A stretch of DNA of 64,000 nucleotides from Paenibacillus sp. BJ-4 (lineage in GTDB: Bacteria > Bacillota > Bacilli > Paenibacillales > Paenibacillaceae): positions 1 to 64,000 of the forward strand of contig NZ_JAIVEM010000076.1 of the NCBI RefSeq assembly GCF_020404765.1, written 5' to 3'. Under the pieces are notes generated by a model. That model saw nothing but the letters and a program-made list of their open reading frames with translations, had not been told where the DNA came from and made no database searches. Of the stretch, positions 53,105 through 61,720 are shown one piece after another (within the stretch, counting starts at the first letter, position 1; the number at the start of each line of letters is the position of its first letter). Both the position numbers and the translations under genes were made by a program.

Positions 53105-54808
53105 ATGAAAAGGAAAAGCTTTTTAGTCCTTTTGACACTCGTTCTTGCAGTTGGCGCACTGCTCGCAGGTTGTGGCTCCGCCAAGAACGATACCAATGGT
53201 AAGGGCGCACAAGAAAATGCATCAACTACACCGGCTCCGGCCGACAAACAAATTTTGCGCATTAACCTTTCTTCCGAACCGCCAACATTTGATCCGGCAC
53301 AAGCTCAGGATAGTCAAACTAACACGGTTCTGAAAACTTTGTATGAAGGTCTCGTACGTATGGGTCCTGATGGCAAAGAAATTCCTGGCGTAGCTGAATC
53401 TTGGAAAATTTCCGATGACGGCAAAACTTATACGTTCAAGCTTCGTGATAATGCAAAATGGAGCAATGGCGACCCGGTCAAAGCAAGTGACTTCGTATTT
53501 GCTTGGCAACGGGTATTGGATCCTTCCACAGCCCCTGCACCTCCATATGCTTACCAATTGTACTATATCAAAAATGCTGAGGGCTACAACCTGAGCACTT
53601 CGAAATCCTATAAAGGAACTAAAATTACAGACTTTAAAGATGTAGGTGTCAAAGCTGTTGATGACCATACATTGCAAGTAGAGTTGGAAAACCCAACTCC
53701 TTACTTCCTCGGATTGACTTCTTTCTACACTTACTATCCTGTTAATCCTTCTATTAAAGGAAATGACAAGTGGGCTGTTCAGAAAGATAGCATGATCACT
53801 AATGGACCTTTCAAATTGACAGCTTGGGACAGCGGTCAAAAGATCGAAGTCACCAAAAGTGAAAACTATTGGGGTAAAGACCAAATCAAGCTGAATAAAA
53901 TTACGATGTCCCTTGTAAACAGCGGTGCAACAGAGCTGGCTTCGTACAGAAGTGGACAACTTGATTATGCGGGTATGCCAAACGGTGAAATTCCTACCGA
54001 CCAAATTCCGGCTGTGAAAAAAGAACTGCCTAACGAATTTAAGGCAAAAGGGATTGCAAGTACGTATTACTACCTGTTTAATGTAACTGAAAAACCATTT
54101 AACAATGCTAAAATTCGTAAAGCGTTTGCGATGGCTATTGAACGTCAACCAATCGTTGACAGAGTGACATTGGGTGGCCAAATTCCTGCGTACGGTTTTG
54201 TGCCTCCAGGTATCAAAGCTGTTTCTCAGGAATACCGTTCGGAGCATAAAGATGATTACTTCAAAGAAGACTTCACTGAAGCGAAAAAATTGCTTCAAGA
54301 AGGTATGAAAGAAGAAGGGATAACTTCACTTCCTCCGGTAACTTTTCTGTATAACTCTTTAGAAAGTCACCAAAAGATTGCTTTGGCAATCGCTGACATG
54401 TGGAAGAAAAACCTTGGTGTGGACGTCAAAATCCAAAATCAAGAATGGAGCGTATTTATCCAAAATCGTAACAAATTGAACTTCCAAATTGCCCGTGGCG
54501 GTTGGTCTGCTGACTACAATGATCCGATGACATTCCTGGATATGTGGACAACAGGCAATGGTAACAATAATGCAGGTTACGCTAACCCTGCATACGATGC
54601 TTTGATTCAAGCTGCTAAGACAGAAACTGATCCAGCTAAACGTATGGAAGATTTTGCGAAAGCGGAGAAAATTCTGGTTCAAGATGATATGGTAATGCTT
54701 CCGATCTACTACTATTCAAATGTTTCTTTAACGAAACCGAATGTAAAAGACATCGCGCTTGACTTTAGTGGAGCCATTGACTTCACAAGAGCGTATATTA
54801 CACAGTAA
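53105..54808 (+). CDS. oppA: Oligopeptide ABC transporter substrate-binding lipoprotein
   Basis: A 567-residue lipoprotein. The signal peptide ends in the lipobox LLAGC with Cys23 as the lipid-modified residue. The SBP_bac_5 fold follows, with the conserved LNLSSEPPTFDP-type entry (INLSSEPPTFDP), PYFLGLTSFYTYYPV and KAFAMAIERQPIVDRV. It captures peptides outside the cell for OppBC. The ATG at 53105 has AGGGGG and a TATAAT lies about 50 bases upstream, so the operon has its own promoter. A very strong terminator directly follows, so oppA is expected to be made in excess over oppBCF. Confidence 0.95.
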   Translation: MKRKSFLVLLTLVLAVGALLAGCGSAKNDTNGKGAQENASTTPAPADKQILRINLSSEPPTFDPAQAQDSQTNTVLKTLYEGLVRMGPDGKEIPGVAESWKISDDGKTYTFKLRDNAKWSNGDPVKASDFVFAWQRVLDPSTAPAPPYAYQLYYIKNAEGYNLSTSKSYKGTKITDFKDVGVKAVDDHTLQVELENPTPYFLGLTSFYTYYPVNPSIKGNDKWAVQKDSMITNGPFKLTAWDSGQKIEVTKSENYWGKDQIKLNKITMSLVNSGATELASYRSGQLDYAGMPNGEIPTDQIPAVKKELPNEFKAKGIASTYYYLFNVTEKPFNNAKIRKAFAMAIERQPIVDRVTLGGQIPAYGFVPPGIKAVSQEYRSEHKDDYFKEDFTEAKKLLQEGMKEEGITSLPPVTFLYNSLESHQKIALAIADMWKKNLGVDVKIQNQEWSVFIQNRNKLNFQIARGGWSADYNDPMTFLDMWTTGNGNNNAGYANPAYDALIQAAKTETDPAKRMEDFAKAEKILVQDDMVMLPIYYYSNVSLTKPNVKDIALDFSGAIDFTRAYITQ

Positions 54809-54841
54809 CTGAAGCTCAATTCTGAAGTTTGATAGTTACTT

Positions 54842-54885
54842 CGGGATATATATGTGGATTGAACCATATATATCCCGTTTTTTTT
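54842..54885 (+). terminator. Terminator between oppA and oppB
   Basis: Perfect stem CGGGATATATATG / CATATATATCCCG with a ten-base loop, followed by nine T. Partial read-through would give the usual excess of binding protein over the permease. Confidence 0.9.
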
Positions 54886-55005
54886 GTGTGTTCTAGTCTT
54901 TTCCATCATCATGTAACCATGCAAATAAGTAGATTGGACAGTCCAATTCTATTTCGATAAAATCGAATGGTGTCGAAAAAAATTTATGGGGGGTGTAAAC
55001 GGGCA

Positions 55006-55938
55006 ATGACGCGTTATTTGATCAGTAAATTTTTCTACATGTTGCTATCTTTGTTCATTCTGATCTCTGCGACGTTTTTTCTCATGAAAGCAATTCCAGG
55101 TAACCCCTTCATGAGTGAAAAAGCGACTTCTCCTGAGATTCAAGCCCGGTTAATGGAGCAATATGGGCTGGATAAGCCTGTATATGTTCAATATTTTAAA
55201 TACTTAGGTGATATTGCTTCAGGTGATTTTGGTATTTCCATGAAAAAGCTGAATCAAAGTGTAACTGACATTATCGGGCAAACTTTCACGGTTTCGCTTA
55301 AATTAGGTTTTGTTGCTATAATCGTGTCGATTATTGTCGGTATTTTGCTAGGTATGCTAGCGGCACTATACCATCGCAGGCTTATTGATAATATTGCGAT
55401 GATCTTGGCAATTATGGGGATTGCGGTTCCCAGCTTTGTCTTGGCGTCTCTGATTCAGTATTATTTCGCTCAGAATTTGGGTTGGTTTAATGTTATGGGA
55501 TTTGATGGTCCACTGGACTACGTCCTGCCTGTCGCTGCGCTATCAGCTCAGCCGATTGCGTTTATTGCTAGGTTGACACGCTCCAGTATGCTAGAAGTGC
55601 TTCATGCAGACTATATTAAGACTGCCAAGGCTAAAGGTTTGCAGCCTGTTGCTATTATGTTTAAACACGTAGTGCGGAATGCCATTCTGCCAGTCGTTAC
55701 CTATGTAGGTCCAATGACTGCAAATATTATTACCGGTTCAGTTGTTATTGAACGGATTTTCGGAATCGGCGGTATTGGTAAGGTATTTGTGGATAGTATT
55801 ACAACCCGTGATTATACGATGATTATGGGAGTAACTATTTTTTACGGTATCTTATTGATGGTAGCACGCTTTATTACAGATATTGCATATGGATTTATTG
55901 ATCCGCGGATTAAGCTTACTGGCGGGAAGGAGGGATAA
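55006..55938 (+). CDS. oppB: Oligopeptide ABC transporter permease OppB
   Basis: A 310-residue permease with six membrane helices, one half of the peptide channel. The start MTRYLISKFFYMLLSLF and the EAA-like loop RSSMLEVLHADYIKTAKAKGL (about residue 205) that docks the ATPase are family hallmarks. The ATG at 55006 has GGGGGGTG; the ATG at 54967 has none. OppC follows four bases later. Confidence 0.95.
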   Translation: MTRYLISKFFYMLLSLFILISATFFLMKAIPGNPFMSEKATSPEIQARLMEQYGLDKPVYVQYFKYLGDIASGDFGISMKKLNQSVTDIIGQTFTVSLKLGFVAIIVSIIVGILLGMLAALYHRRLIDNIAMILAIMGIAVPSFVLASLIQYYFAQNLGWFNVMGFDGPLDYVLPVAALSAQPIAFIARLTRSSMLEVLHADYIKTAKAKGLQPVAIMFKHVVRNAILPVVTYVGPMTANIITGSVVIERIFGIGGIGKVFVDSITTRDYTMIMGVTIFYGILLMVARFITDIAYGFIDPRIKLTGGKEG

Positions 55939-55942
55939 CTTT

Positions 55943-56893
55943 ATGTCTGTGAAAGATAATGCTGTGAATTTGGAAAAGCTTCAGGTAAAACCGGAAGACT
56001 TTCAGAGAATCGGAGCGGATGAAAAGCAGTTTGAAGTTATTCAGCGTGAAAGCTTATCCGCTTGGCGTGATGCTTGGGAACGGCTTCGTAAAAACAAACT
56101 GGCAATGACAAGCCTAAGCATTCTGTTTCTTATTGTACTTGGTTCGATATTTGGTCCGATGCTTTCGCCATACGATGACCGCACGAATGATTTGTTGAGC
56201 ACCAATCTTCCTCCTTCGGCGGAGCATTGGTTCGGAACAGATGATTTGGGTCGTGATATGTTTGTCCGTACTTGGATGGGCGCTCGGATTTCCTTGATTA
56301 TTGGTTTGGCTGCAGCAATGATTGATTTGCTGATTGGTGTTATTTATGGTGGAATTATGGGTTACTTTGGTGGTCGCGTTGATGAAATCATGAATAAATT
56401 TTCTGAAATTTTATATTCCATTCCTTACTTGCTTGTTACAATCCTGTTGCTCGTTGTGCTGGAGCCAAGTATTACCACCATTATTATTGCGCTCTGTGTA
56501 ACGGGGTGGATCAACATGTCGTGGATTGTACGTGGTGAGATGCTACAACTTAAGAACCGAGAATTTGTACTTGCTTCCCGTTCAATGGGTGCTAGTGCAG
56601 GCCGTTTGTTGTTCCGTCACTTGCTGCCTAATGCCGTGGGACCAATCATTGTCACATTGACTTTGACAGTTCCAAGTGCTATTTTTTCCGAGGCATTCCT
56701 GAGCTTCCTTGGATTAGGGGTACAGGCTCCTCGGGCGTCGCTGGGTTCAATGATTGAAGCAGCTCTGACAGGATGGATGTACTATCCTTGGCGTATGCTT
56801 TTCCCGGCAGGCTTGATCAGTTTGATTATGCTTGCGTTCAACCTGTTTGGCGATGGCTTGCGTGATGCGCTTGATCCGAAGCTGAAGAAATAG
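55943..56893 (+). CDS. oppC: Oligopeptide ABC transporter permease OppC
   Basis: A 316-residue permease with a 60-residue cytoplasmic N-terminus (EVIQRESLSAWRDAWERLRKNKLAM, typical of OppC) and six membrane helices. The coupling loop is REFVLASRSMGASAGRLLFRHLLPN. The ATG at 55943 has AAGGAGGG. In standard opp operons oppD follows; here the gap to the next gene is only 11 bases and the next gene is an OppF-type ATPase. Confidence 0.95.
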   Translation: MSVKDNAVNLEKLQVKPEDFQRIGADEKQFEVIQRESLSAWRDAWERLRKNKLAMTSLSILFLIVLGSIFGPMLSPYDDRTNDLLSTNLPPSAEHWFGTDDLGRDMFVRTWMGARISLIIGLAAAMIDLLIGVIYGGIMGYFGGRVDEIMNKFSEILYSIPYLLVTILLLVVLEPSITTIIIALCVTGWINMSWIVRGEMLQLKNREFVLASRSMGASAGRLLFRHLLPNAVGPIIVTLTLTVPSAIFSEAFLSFLGLGVQAPRASLGSMIEAALTGWMYYPWRMLFPAGLISLIMLAFNLFGDGLRDALDPKLKK

Positions 56894-56904
56894 GAGGTGA
56901 GATC

Positions 56905-57843
56905 ATGGTGAGTAGCAACAATTTAATTGAGGTTGAAGGTCTTAAAAAGTATTTTAATGTTGGCAAAAACCGTGTGCTCAAAGCGGTGGACAACCTGAAT
57001 TTTTATATTCGCGAAGGTGAAACACTTGGTATGGTAGGTGAATCCGGCTGTGGTAAATCTACAGCGGGTCGTACCATTCTGCGCTTATATGAACCTACAG
57101 CAGGTAGCGTACGTTTTAACGGTACAGATATTTACAAATTATCACCGAATAAAATGAAAGCCATGCGCCGCGATATGCAAATGATCTTCCAAGATCCATA
57201 TGCATCATTGAACCCGCGCTTTACGGTTTCTGATATCATCGGTGAGGCTTTGGATATTCATCATATGGCAGGTAGCCGTGCAGAACGTAAAAAACGGATT
57301 GAAGAGTTGCTGGATCTGGTGGGTTTGAACCCGGACCATGCAACCCGCTATCCGCATGAGTTCTCTGGTGGACAACGCCAACGGATCGGTATTGCTCGCG
57401 CGCTGGCGGTTAATCCGAAATTCATTATTTGTGATGAGCCGATTTCAGCTCTTGACGTGTCCATTCAGGCTCAGGTTGTCAACCTGTTAAAAGAGCTTCA
57501 AGAACGTTTGGGTTTGACATACCTGTTTATTGCGCATGATCTGTCGATGGTCAAGCACATCAGTGATCGGGTAGCAGTAATGTATATGGGTAGAATGGTT
57601 GAGCTTGCAGAAAGCGCTGAGTTGTATGCCAATCCGATCCATCCATATACGAAAATGCTTTTGTCGGCGATTCCACTTCCTGATCCGGAAGTCGAAGCCA
57701 ACAAAAAACGGATTATCATGCCTGGCGATCAAGCTGGCCCAATTCATGATGCATCCGGCAGTTCGACGGGGGCTTATAACCTGGAAAATGCCACGTTGAT
57801 CGAAGTGTCCAAAGGACATTTTGTAGCTGAGCCTTACGCCTGA
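56905..57843 (+). CDS. oppF: Oligopeptide ABC transporter ATP-binding protein, OppF type
   Basis: A 312-residue ATPase. Walker A is GESGCGKST (about 45-53), the signature is [15 protein letters not shown] (about 153) and Walker B is [12 protein letters not shown]. The usual C-terminal oligopeptide-transporter extension with its CxxxxxCP cysteines is shortened here and has no cysteine. It is replaced by a segment ending GHFVAEPYA. It is the only ATPase of the operon, so either it works as a homodimer or a partner ATPase is encoded elsewhere. The ATG at 56905 has AGGAGGTGAG. Confidence 0.94.
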   Translation: MVSSNNLIEVEGLKKYFNVGKNRVLKAVDNLNFYIREGETLGMVGESGCGKSTAGRTILRLYEPTAGSVRFNGTDIYKLSPNKMKAMRRDMQMIFQDPYASLNPRFTVSDIIGEALDIHHMAGSRAERKKRIEELLDLVGLNPDHATRYPHEFSGGQRQRIGIARALAVNPKFIICDEPISALDVSIQAQVVNLLKELQERLGLTYLFIAHDLSMVKHISDRVAVMYMGRMVELAESAELYANPIHPYTKMLLSAIPLPDPEVEANKKRIIMPGDQAGPIHDASGSSTGAYNLENATLIEVSKGHFVAEPYA

Positions 57844-57859
57844 TCCTGCTTTACACACG

Positions 57860-57889
57860 AACCGCCGAGTTGCTCGGCGGTTTTTTTTT
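57860..57889 (+). terminator. Terminator of the opp operon
   Basis: Stem AACCGCCGAG / CTCGGCGGTT with a TTG loop, followed by seven T. Confidence 0.93.
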
Positions 57890-57966
57890 GTAGGAAGCTT
57901 TGACGCGGAGATGGGCTTTCGGTACAATCAAGCAGTAAGGTTTTGGTGGAGACAGGAGGCAGACCT

Positions 57967-59598
57967 ATGAGAATTATTCCTGAAACGCTTCGCGGAGGGT
58001 CGGCTTTGGCAGAAGATTATACACAGGGTACAGGGCGCGCACGCGATTTGTATGAGTACGATGTTCTGCATGCCGATGCATATGCCCAACGGGCGAAGTG
58101 GCTGGATGAGACGGAGCATCTGCGATTAAGCCGTAAGGAAGTCGTAGCATGTCTTCGTATATACAATGAGCAATACAATTCGTATGAGGCAGTTCGGGCT
58201 TCATTGGATCGTCTGGAAAGTCCAGACGCCTTAGTCGTAGTCGGCGGACAGCAGAGCGGACTGTTCACAGGTCCGATGCTGGTCATTTACAAAGCAGTCA
58301 CGATCATTAAGGCGGCCAGGGAAGCAGAAGAGAGGCTTGGACGTCCGGTAATTCCCGTCTTTTGGATTGCTGGTGAAGATCATGACTGGGACGAAGTCAA
58401 TCATACATACGTACTGGCGAATGACCCACAAGCAGTCAAAATCAAGCTGAAAAAGCAGCCTGAACGCCGTTCTTCGGTTAGTGCCATTAAAGTGGATGCT
58501 GTAGAGTGGAAGCAGGCAATGGCGGACATAGAACAAAGCTTGCCTGATTCAGAGCACAAGGCTGATATTTTGCGTATGATTGAGCACGGTTTGACGGATT
58601 CATATGGACTAAGTGAGGCCTTTGCCAAGCTGCTGGGCCTTTTATTTGGCGACTATGGATTAGTGCTGCTGGATTCAGCGGATCCTTCGCTGCGCAAGCT
58701 GGAAGCATCCGTTTTTCGTCGATTGGTTCAGCACAATGATGAGCTGGAGCAGGCTTACCGGACGGCCGCTGCGCGAATCGTGGATTACGGCTATCATTTA
58801 CAAGCGGATGTACACGAAGATGGCGCGAATCTTTTTTATCTCCATGAAGATGAACGTTTGCTGCTTTTCAAGCAAGGCGGACTATTCACGGATCGGCGCG
58901 GCATGATAGCCTTTACAAAGGAAGAACTGCTTGAGGAGATAGACACACACCCGGAACGTTTTAGCAACAACGTACTAACCCGTCCTCTCATGCAGGATTC
59001 ATTGTTTCCGGTGCTTGCATCTGTGCTAGGTCTAGGAGAAATTGCCTACTGGGCGATTACCCGGGACGCCTTCGAGGTTCTGGAGATGCAGATGCCGATA
59101 CTGCTGCCCCGAATGTCCTTTACGCTGGTAGAACCAGGTGTAGAGAAGTATATGCTTAAGTACGAATTAAGCTTTGGAGAGGTTAGAGACGGACTTGAGG
59201 AACGAAAAAAACAATGGATTGCAGCCCAAGATCAGCTTGGAATGCAGGATCAGTTTTCCGGGGTGAAAGAAGCCTTTGTCCGTCTGTATGAGCCGATTGT
59301 ACAGCAGGCAGGTTTGATTGAAAAAGGGTTGCTTCCGATCGGAGAAACTAACAGCAAGAAGATTCTGTCGCAGATTGCTTATCTGGAGACAAAGGTTCGG
59401 GAAGCGCTCCTTCGGCAAAATGAAACGGCACTTCGCCAGTGGGATCGTATCGAGTGGTCGCTTTTTCCATTTGGTCAGCCGCAGGAGCGGGTGTACACGA
59501 TTTATCATTTTCTTAACCGTCATGGTCTTGGTCTGATGGATATGATTATGAACATACCAACGGATCTGGCGGGTACGCATCGTGTAATTTATATTTGA
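57967..59598 (+). CDS. bshC: Bacillithiol synthesis protein BshC
   Basis: A 543-residue putative cysteine ligase that adds cysteine to glucosaminyl-malate to finish bacillithiol, the main low-molecular-weight thiol of Bacilli. The pattern VVVGGQQSGLFTGPMLVIYKAVTII (about 85-110) and FWIAGEDHDWDEVNH are family signatures, and the C-terminus ends PTDLAGTHRVIYI. A long middle coiled-coil region is present. The ATG at 57967 has CAGGAGGC; the ATG at 57943 has none. The flanking genes normally link it to mraZ-rsmH. Confidence 0.95.
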   Translation: MRIIPETLRGGSALAEDYTQGTGRARDLYEYDVLHADAYAQRAKWLDETEHLRLSRKEVVACLRIYNEQYNSYEAVRASLDRLESPDALVVVGGQQSGLFTGPMLVIYKAVTIIKAAREAEERLGRPVIPVFWIAGEDHDWDEVNHTYVLANDPQAVKIKLKKQPERRSSVSAIKVDAVEWKQAMADIEQSLPDSEHKADILRMIEHGLTDSYGLSEAFAKLLGLLFGDYGLVLLDSADPSLRKLEASVFRRLVQHNDELEQAYRTAAARIVDYGYHLQADVHEDGANLFYLHEDERLLLFKQGGLFTDRRGMIAFTKEELLEEIDTHPERFSNNVLTRPLMQDSLFPVLASVLGLGEIAYWAITRDAFEVLEMQMPILLPRMSFTLVEPGVEKYMLKYELSFGEVRDGLEERKKQWIAAQDQLGMQDQFSGVKEAFVRLYEPIVQQAGLIEKGLLPIGETNSKKILSQIAYLETKVREALLRQNETALRQWDRIEWSLFPFGQPQERVYTIYHFLNRHGLGLMDMIMNIPTDLAGTHRVIYI

Positions 59599-59665
59599 TT
59601 TTTCATGCATCGCATGATTTTATCGTATTAGCAGATTCAACCCATATTAAGGAGGAAACAACGTA

Positions 59666-60931
59666 ATGACTTCCCATTCTCTGCAAAACAGCATTGTTCA
59701 CGATCTTAAACTGGCCCCTGAAGGTCATCTCAAAATTGATTGGGTGGAAGCCCATATGCCGGTATTGAACCGTATACGTCAACAGTTCGAGCAGGAGCAG
59801 CCTTTTGCAGGTCTGAAGGTAACTATCTGTCTGCATCTGGAGGCTAAAACAGCTTATTTGGCTAAAGTAGTACAAGCAGGTGGAGCGCAGGTCACAATTA
59901 CAGGTAGTAATCCATTGTCCACACAAGATGATGTTTGCGCGGCATTGGTTGAAGATGGGATTACGGTACTGGCTAAATATAATCCGGATCCGGAAGAGTT
60001 CAAAAATTTGCAAATTAAGGCGCTGGAAACGAAGCCGGATCTCATTATTGATGATGGTGGTGATCTTGTCACTCTGTTGCAATCCGAACGGCCTGATCTG
60101 ATTTCTACCATCCGTGGGGGAGCAGAGGAGACAACAACAGGGATTATTCGTTTGAAGGCATTGGAAAAGGAAGGGCAGCTTCACTTTCCAATGGTGGCCG
60201 TGAATGATGCATACTGCAAATATTTGTTCGACAACCGCTACGGTACAGGACAGTCAGCTTTCGACGGCATTATTCGTACAACGAACCTGGTTGTAGCAGG
60301 CAGTACAGTAGTTGTAGTAGGCTATGGCTGGTGTGGCAAAGGGGTTGCAATGCGGGCAAAAGGTTTAGGAGCCAATGTTGTTGTAACTGAAGTTGATCCA
60401 ATCAAAGCAGTAGAGGCCCATATGGATGGTTTCCATGTATTGCCGATGGTAGAAGCGGCTAAACTGGGTGACTTCTTTATTACAGTAACTGGAAACAAAG
60501 CTGTGATTACCGGGGAGCACTTTGATGTTATGAAGGATGGGGCTGTGCTGTGCAACGCAGGACATTTTGATGTGGAAGTTAGTAAGCCTGAGCTTGCCAA
60601 ACGCTCTGAGTCCATTCGGACGGTCCGTCGCAACATTGAGGAGTATCGCTTTAAAGACGGACGTAAAATGTATTTGCTGGCAGAGGGACGTCTCGTGAAT
60701 TTGGCTGCCGCGGATGGTCACCCTGCAGAGATTATGGATACGACATTTGCGCTTCAGGCGCTTGGTTTGAAATATGTGAATGATCGTTACAACGAGCTGG
60801 GCAAAGCTGTTATTAATGTACCTTATGAAATTGATGAACAAGTAGCCCGCTTCAAGCTCGATAGCCTGGGAATCAAGATTGATGCTTTAACAGAAGAGCA
60901 AAAGATCTATCTGGACAGCTGGAACGCGTAA
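59666..60931 (+). CDS. ahcY: Adenosylhomocysteinase-like protein, short form
   Basis: A 421-residue NAD-dependent hydrolase of S-adenosylhomocysteine (or, in archaeal-type relatives, S-inosylhomocysteine). The NAD domain carries VVVVGYGWCGKGVA, and catalytic segments NPLSTQDDVCAAL and NDAYCKYLFDNRYGTGQS are present; the latter has Thr where classical enzymes have Cys, as in Thermotoga-like short forms. The C-terminal Lys/Tyr tail of the long form is missing. Most Bacilli recycle SAH with Pfs and LuxS, so this gene is notable. The ATG at 59666 has AAGGAGG. Confidence 0.92.
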   Translation: MTSHSLQNSIVHDLKLAPEGHLKIDWVEAHMPVLNRIRQQFEQEQPFAGLKVTICLHLEAKTAYLAKVVQAGGAQVTITGSNPLSTQDDVCAALVEDGITVLAKYNPDPEEFKNLQIKALETKPDLIIDDGGDLVTLLQSERPDLISTIRGGAEETTTGIIRLKALEKEGQLHFPMVAVNDAYCKYLFDNRYGTGQSAFDGIIRTTNLVVAGSTVVVVGYGWCGKGVAMRAKGLGANVVVTEVDPIKAVEAHMDGFHVLPMVEAAKLGDFFITVTGNKAVITGEHFDVMKDGAVLCNAGHFDVEVSKPELAKRSESIRTVRRNIEEYRFKDGRKMYLLAEGRLVNLAAADGHPAEIMDTTFALQALGLKYVNDRYNELGKAVINVPYEIDEQVARFKLDSLGIKIDALTEEQKIYLDSWNA

Positions 60932-61020
60932 CTGGAGCATTTCCAGTCGCAATGCTGGCTGTAAGGTATTCAGCTTTTAAACCAGATGCTTGTATAGGTT
61001 GACATCTGGATTGGAGATTA

Positions 61021-61096
61021 AGCCCTTTATTTCATGTTGTTTCGAAACCTGATGCATATTGTCGGGGGTTCGGCTTCATGGAGTAAGGGGCTTTTT
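61021..61096 (+). terminator. Long-loop terminator after ahcY
   Basis: AGCCCTTTATTTCATG (61021-61036) pairs fully with CATGGAGTAAGGGGCT (61077-61092), using three G-U pairs, over a 40-base loop that itself contains GTTTCGAAAC. It is followed by five T. Confidence 0.6.
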
Positions 61097-61181
61097 GGCA
61101 TCTTGTGACAGAGGGCTACAATAACAGACACAATCGTCTCGATCTGTCGTTTCTCACTTTTTGGTAATGAAAAAGAGGTCT

Positions 61182-61210
61182 TTGATTTTTTAAAGCGAAT
61201 CTATTATGCT
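61182..61210 (+). promoter_or_regulatory. Promoter of the mraZ division operon
   Basis: TTGATT (61182-61187) and TATGCT (61205-61210) are 17 bases apart, with transcription expected to start about 61217, just within the MraZ box repeats. Confidence 0.6.
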
Positions 61211-61213
61211 TAG

Positions 61214-61247
61214 GTGGTGGAAAGTGGGCCAAAGTGGGAGAATGGGG
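61214..61247 (+). promoter_or_regulatory. MraZ-binding repeats (autoregulatory)
   Basis: Four G-rich boxes of the form GTGG(G) or TGGGG occur at 61214, 61224, 61234 and 61243, with a 10-base period (the last slips by one). They lie between the promoter and the mraZ ribosome site. MraZ in Escherichia and Mycoplasma binds such TGGGN-type direct repeats and represses its own operon; the same is inferred here. Confidence 0.7.
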
Positions 61248-61265
61248 TAAGGGGTGACGAAACCA

Positions 61266-61703
61266 ATGTTTATGGGGGAGTTCCAACATAGCATTGATGA
61301 GAAGGGTCGGCTTACAGTTCCGGCCAAGTTTCGTGAACTTCTCGGTGCCTCGTTCGTGGTTACCCGCGGGCTGGACCAATGCCTCTTCGTGTATCCCATG
61401 GATGAGTGGGCTGTCATGGAGAAAAAACTGAAAGCACTGCCTCTGATGAAAGCTGATGCAAGGGCGTTTACCCGATTTTTTTTCTCGGGAGCGACTGAAT
61501 GCGAATTGGACAAACAGGGCAGGGTAAATTTACCGGGGAATTTGTGCGAATACGCCAAGCTTACTAAAGAATGCGTCGTATTGGGAGTGTCCACCCGGGT
61601 AGAGATTTGGAGCAAGCACACTTGGGAGCAATATTTCAGCCAATCAGAAGAAGCATTTAACGACATTGCTGAGAAATTGGTTGATTTCAACTTTGAATTG
61701 TAA
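61266..61703 (+). CDS. mraZ: Transcriptional regulator MraZ
   Basis: A 145-residue DNA-binding protein at the head of the division and cell wall cluster. Two SpoVT/AbrB-like domains are visible: [20 protein letters not shown] (about 8-27) and [18 protein letters not shown] (about 81-98). The start MFMGEF at 61266 fits the family; its GGGGTGA site is eight bases upstream. The GTG at 61254 is not needed. It is the first gene of the mraZ-rsmH-ftsL-pbpB operon. Confidence 0.96.
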   Translation: MFMGEFQHSIDEKGRLTVPAKFRELLGASFVVTRGLDQCLFVYPMDEWAVMEKKLKALPLMKADARAFTRFFFSGATECELDKQGRVNLPGNLCEYAKLTKECVVLGVSTRVEIWSKHTWEQYFSQSEEAFNDIAEKLVDFNFEL

Positions 61704-61720
61704 TTTAGGAGGTCAGTCGT

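Noticed and set aside
53222-54298. A 358-codon minus-strand frame inside oppA
   Set aside because: It is antisense to a strong lipoprotein gene, has the same shadow composition (many Phe, Arg and Cys), and no ribosome site.
56880-56910. Frameshifted or degraded oppD between oppC and oppF
   Set aside because: Only 11 bases lie between the genes and they are a ribosome site. There is no room for a remnant.
59599-59665. Possible SAM or SAH riboswitch before ahcY
   Set aside because: The gap is under 70 bases and lacks any K-turn or SAM-I/SAH core. The ribosome site alone accounts for it.
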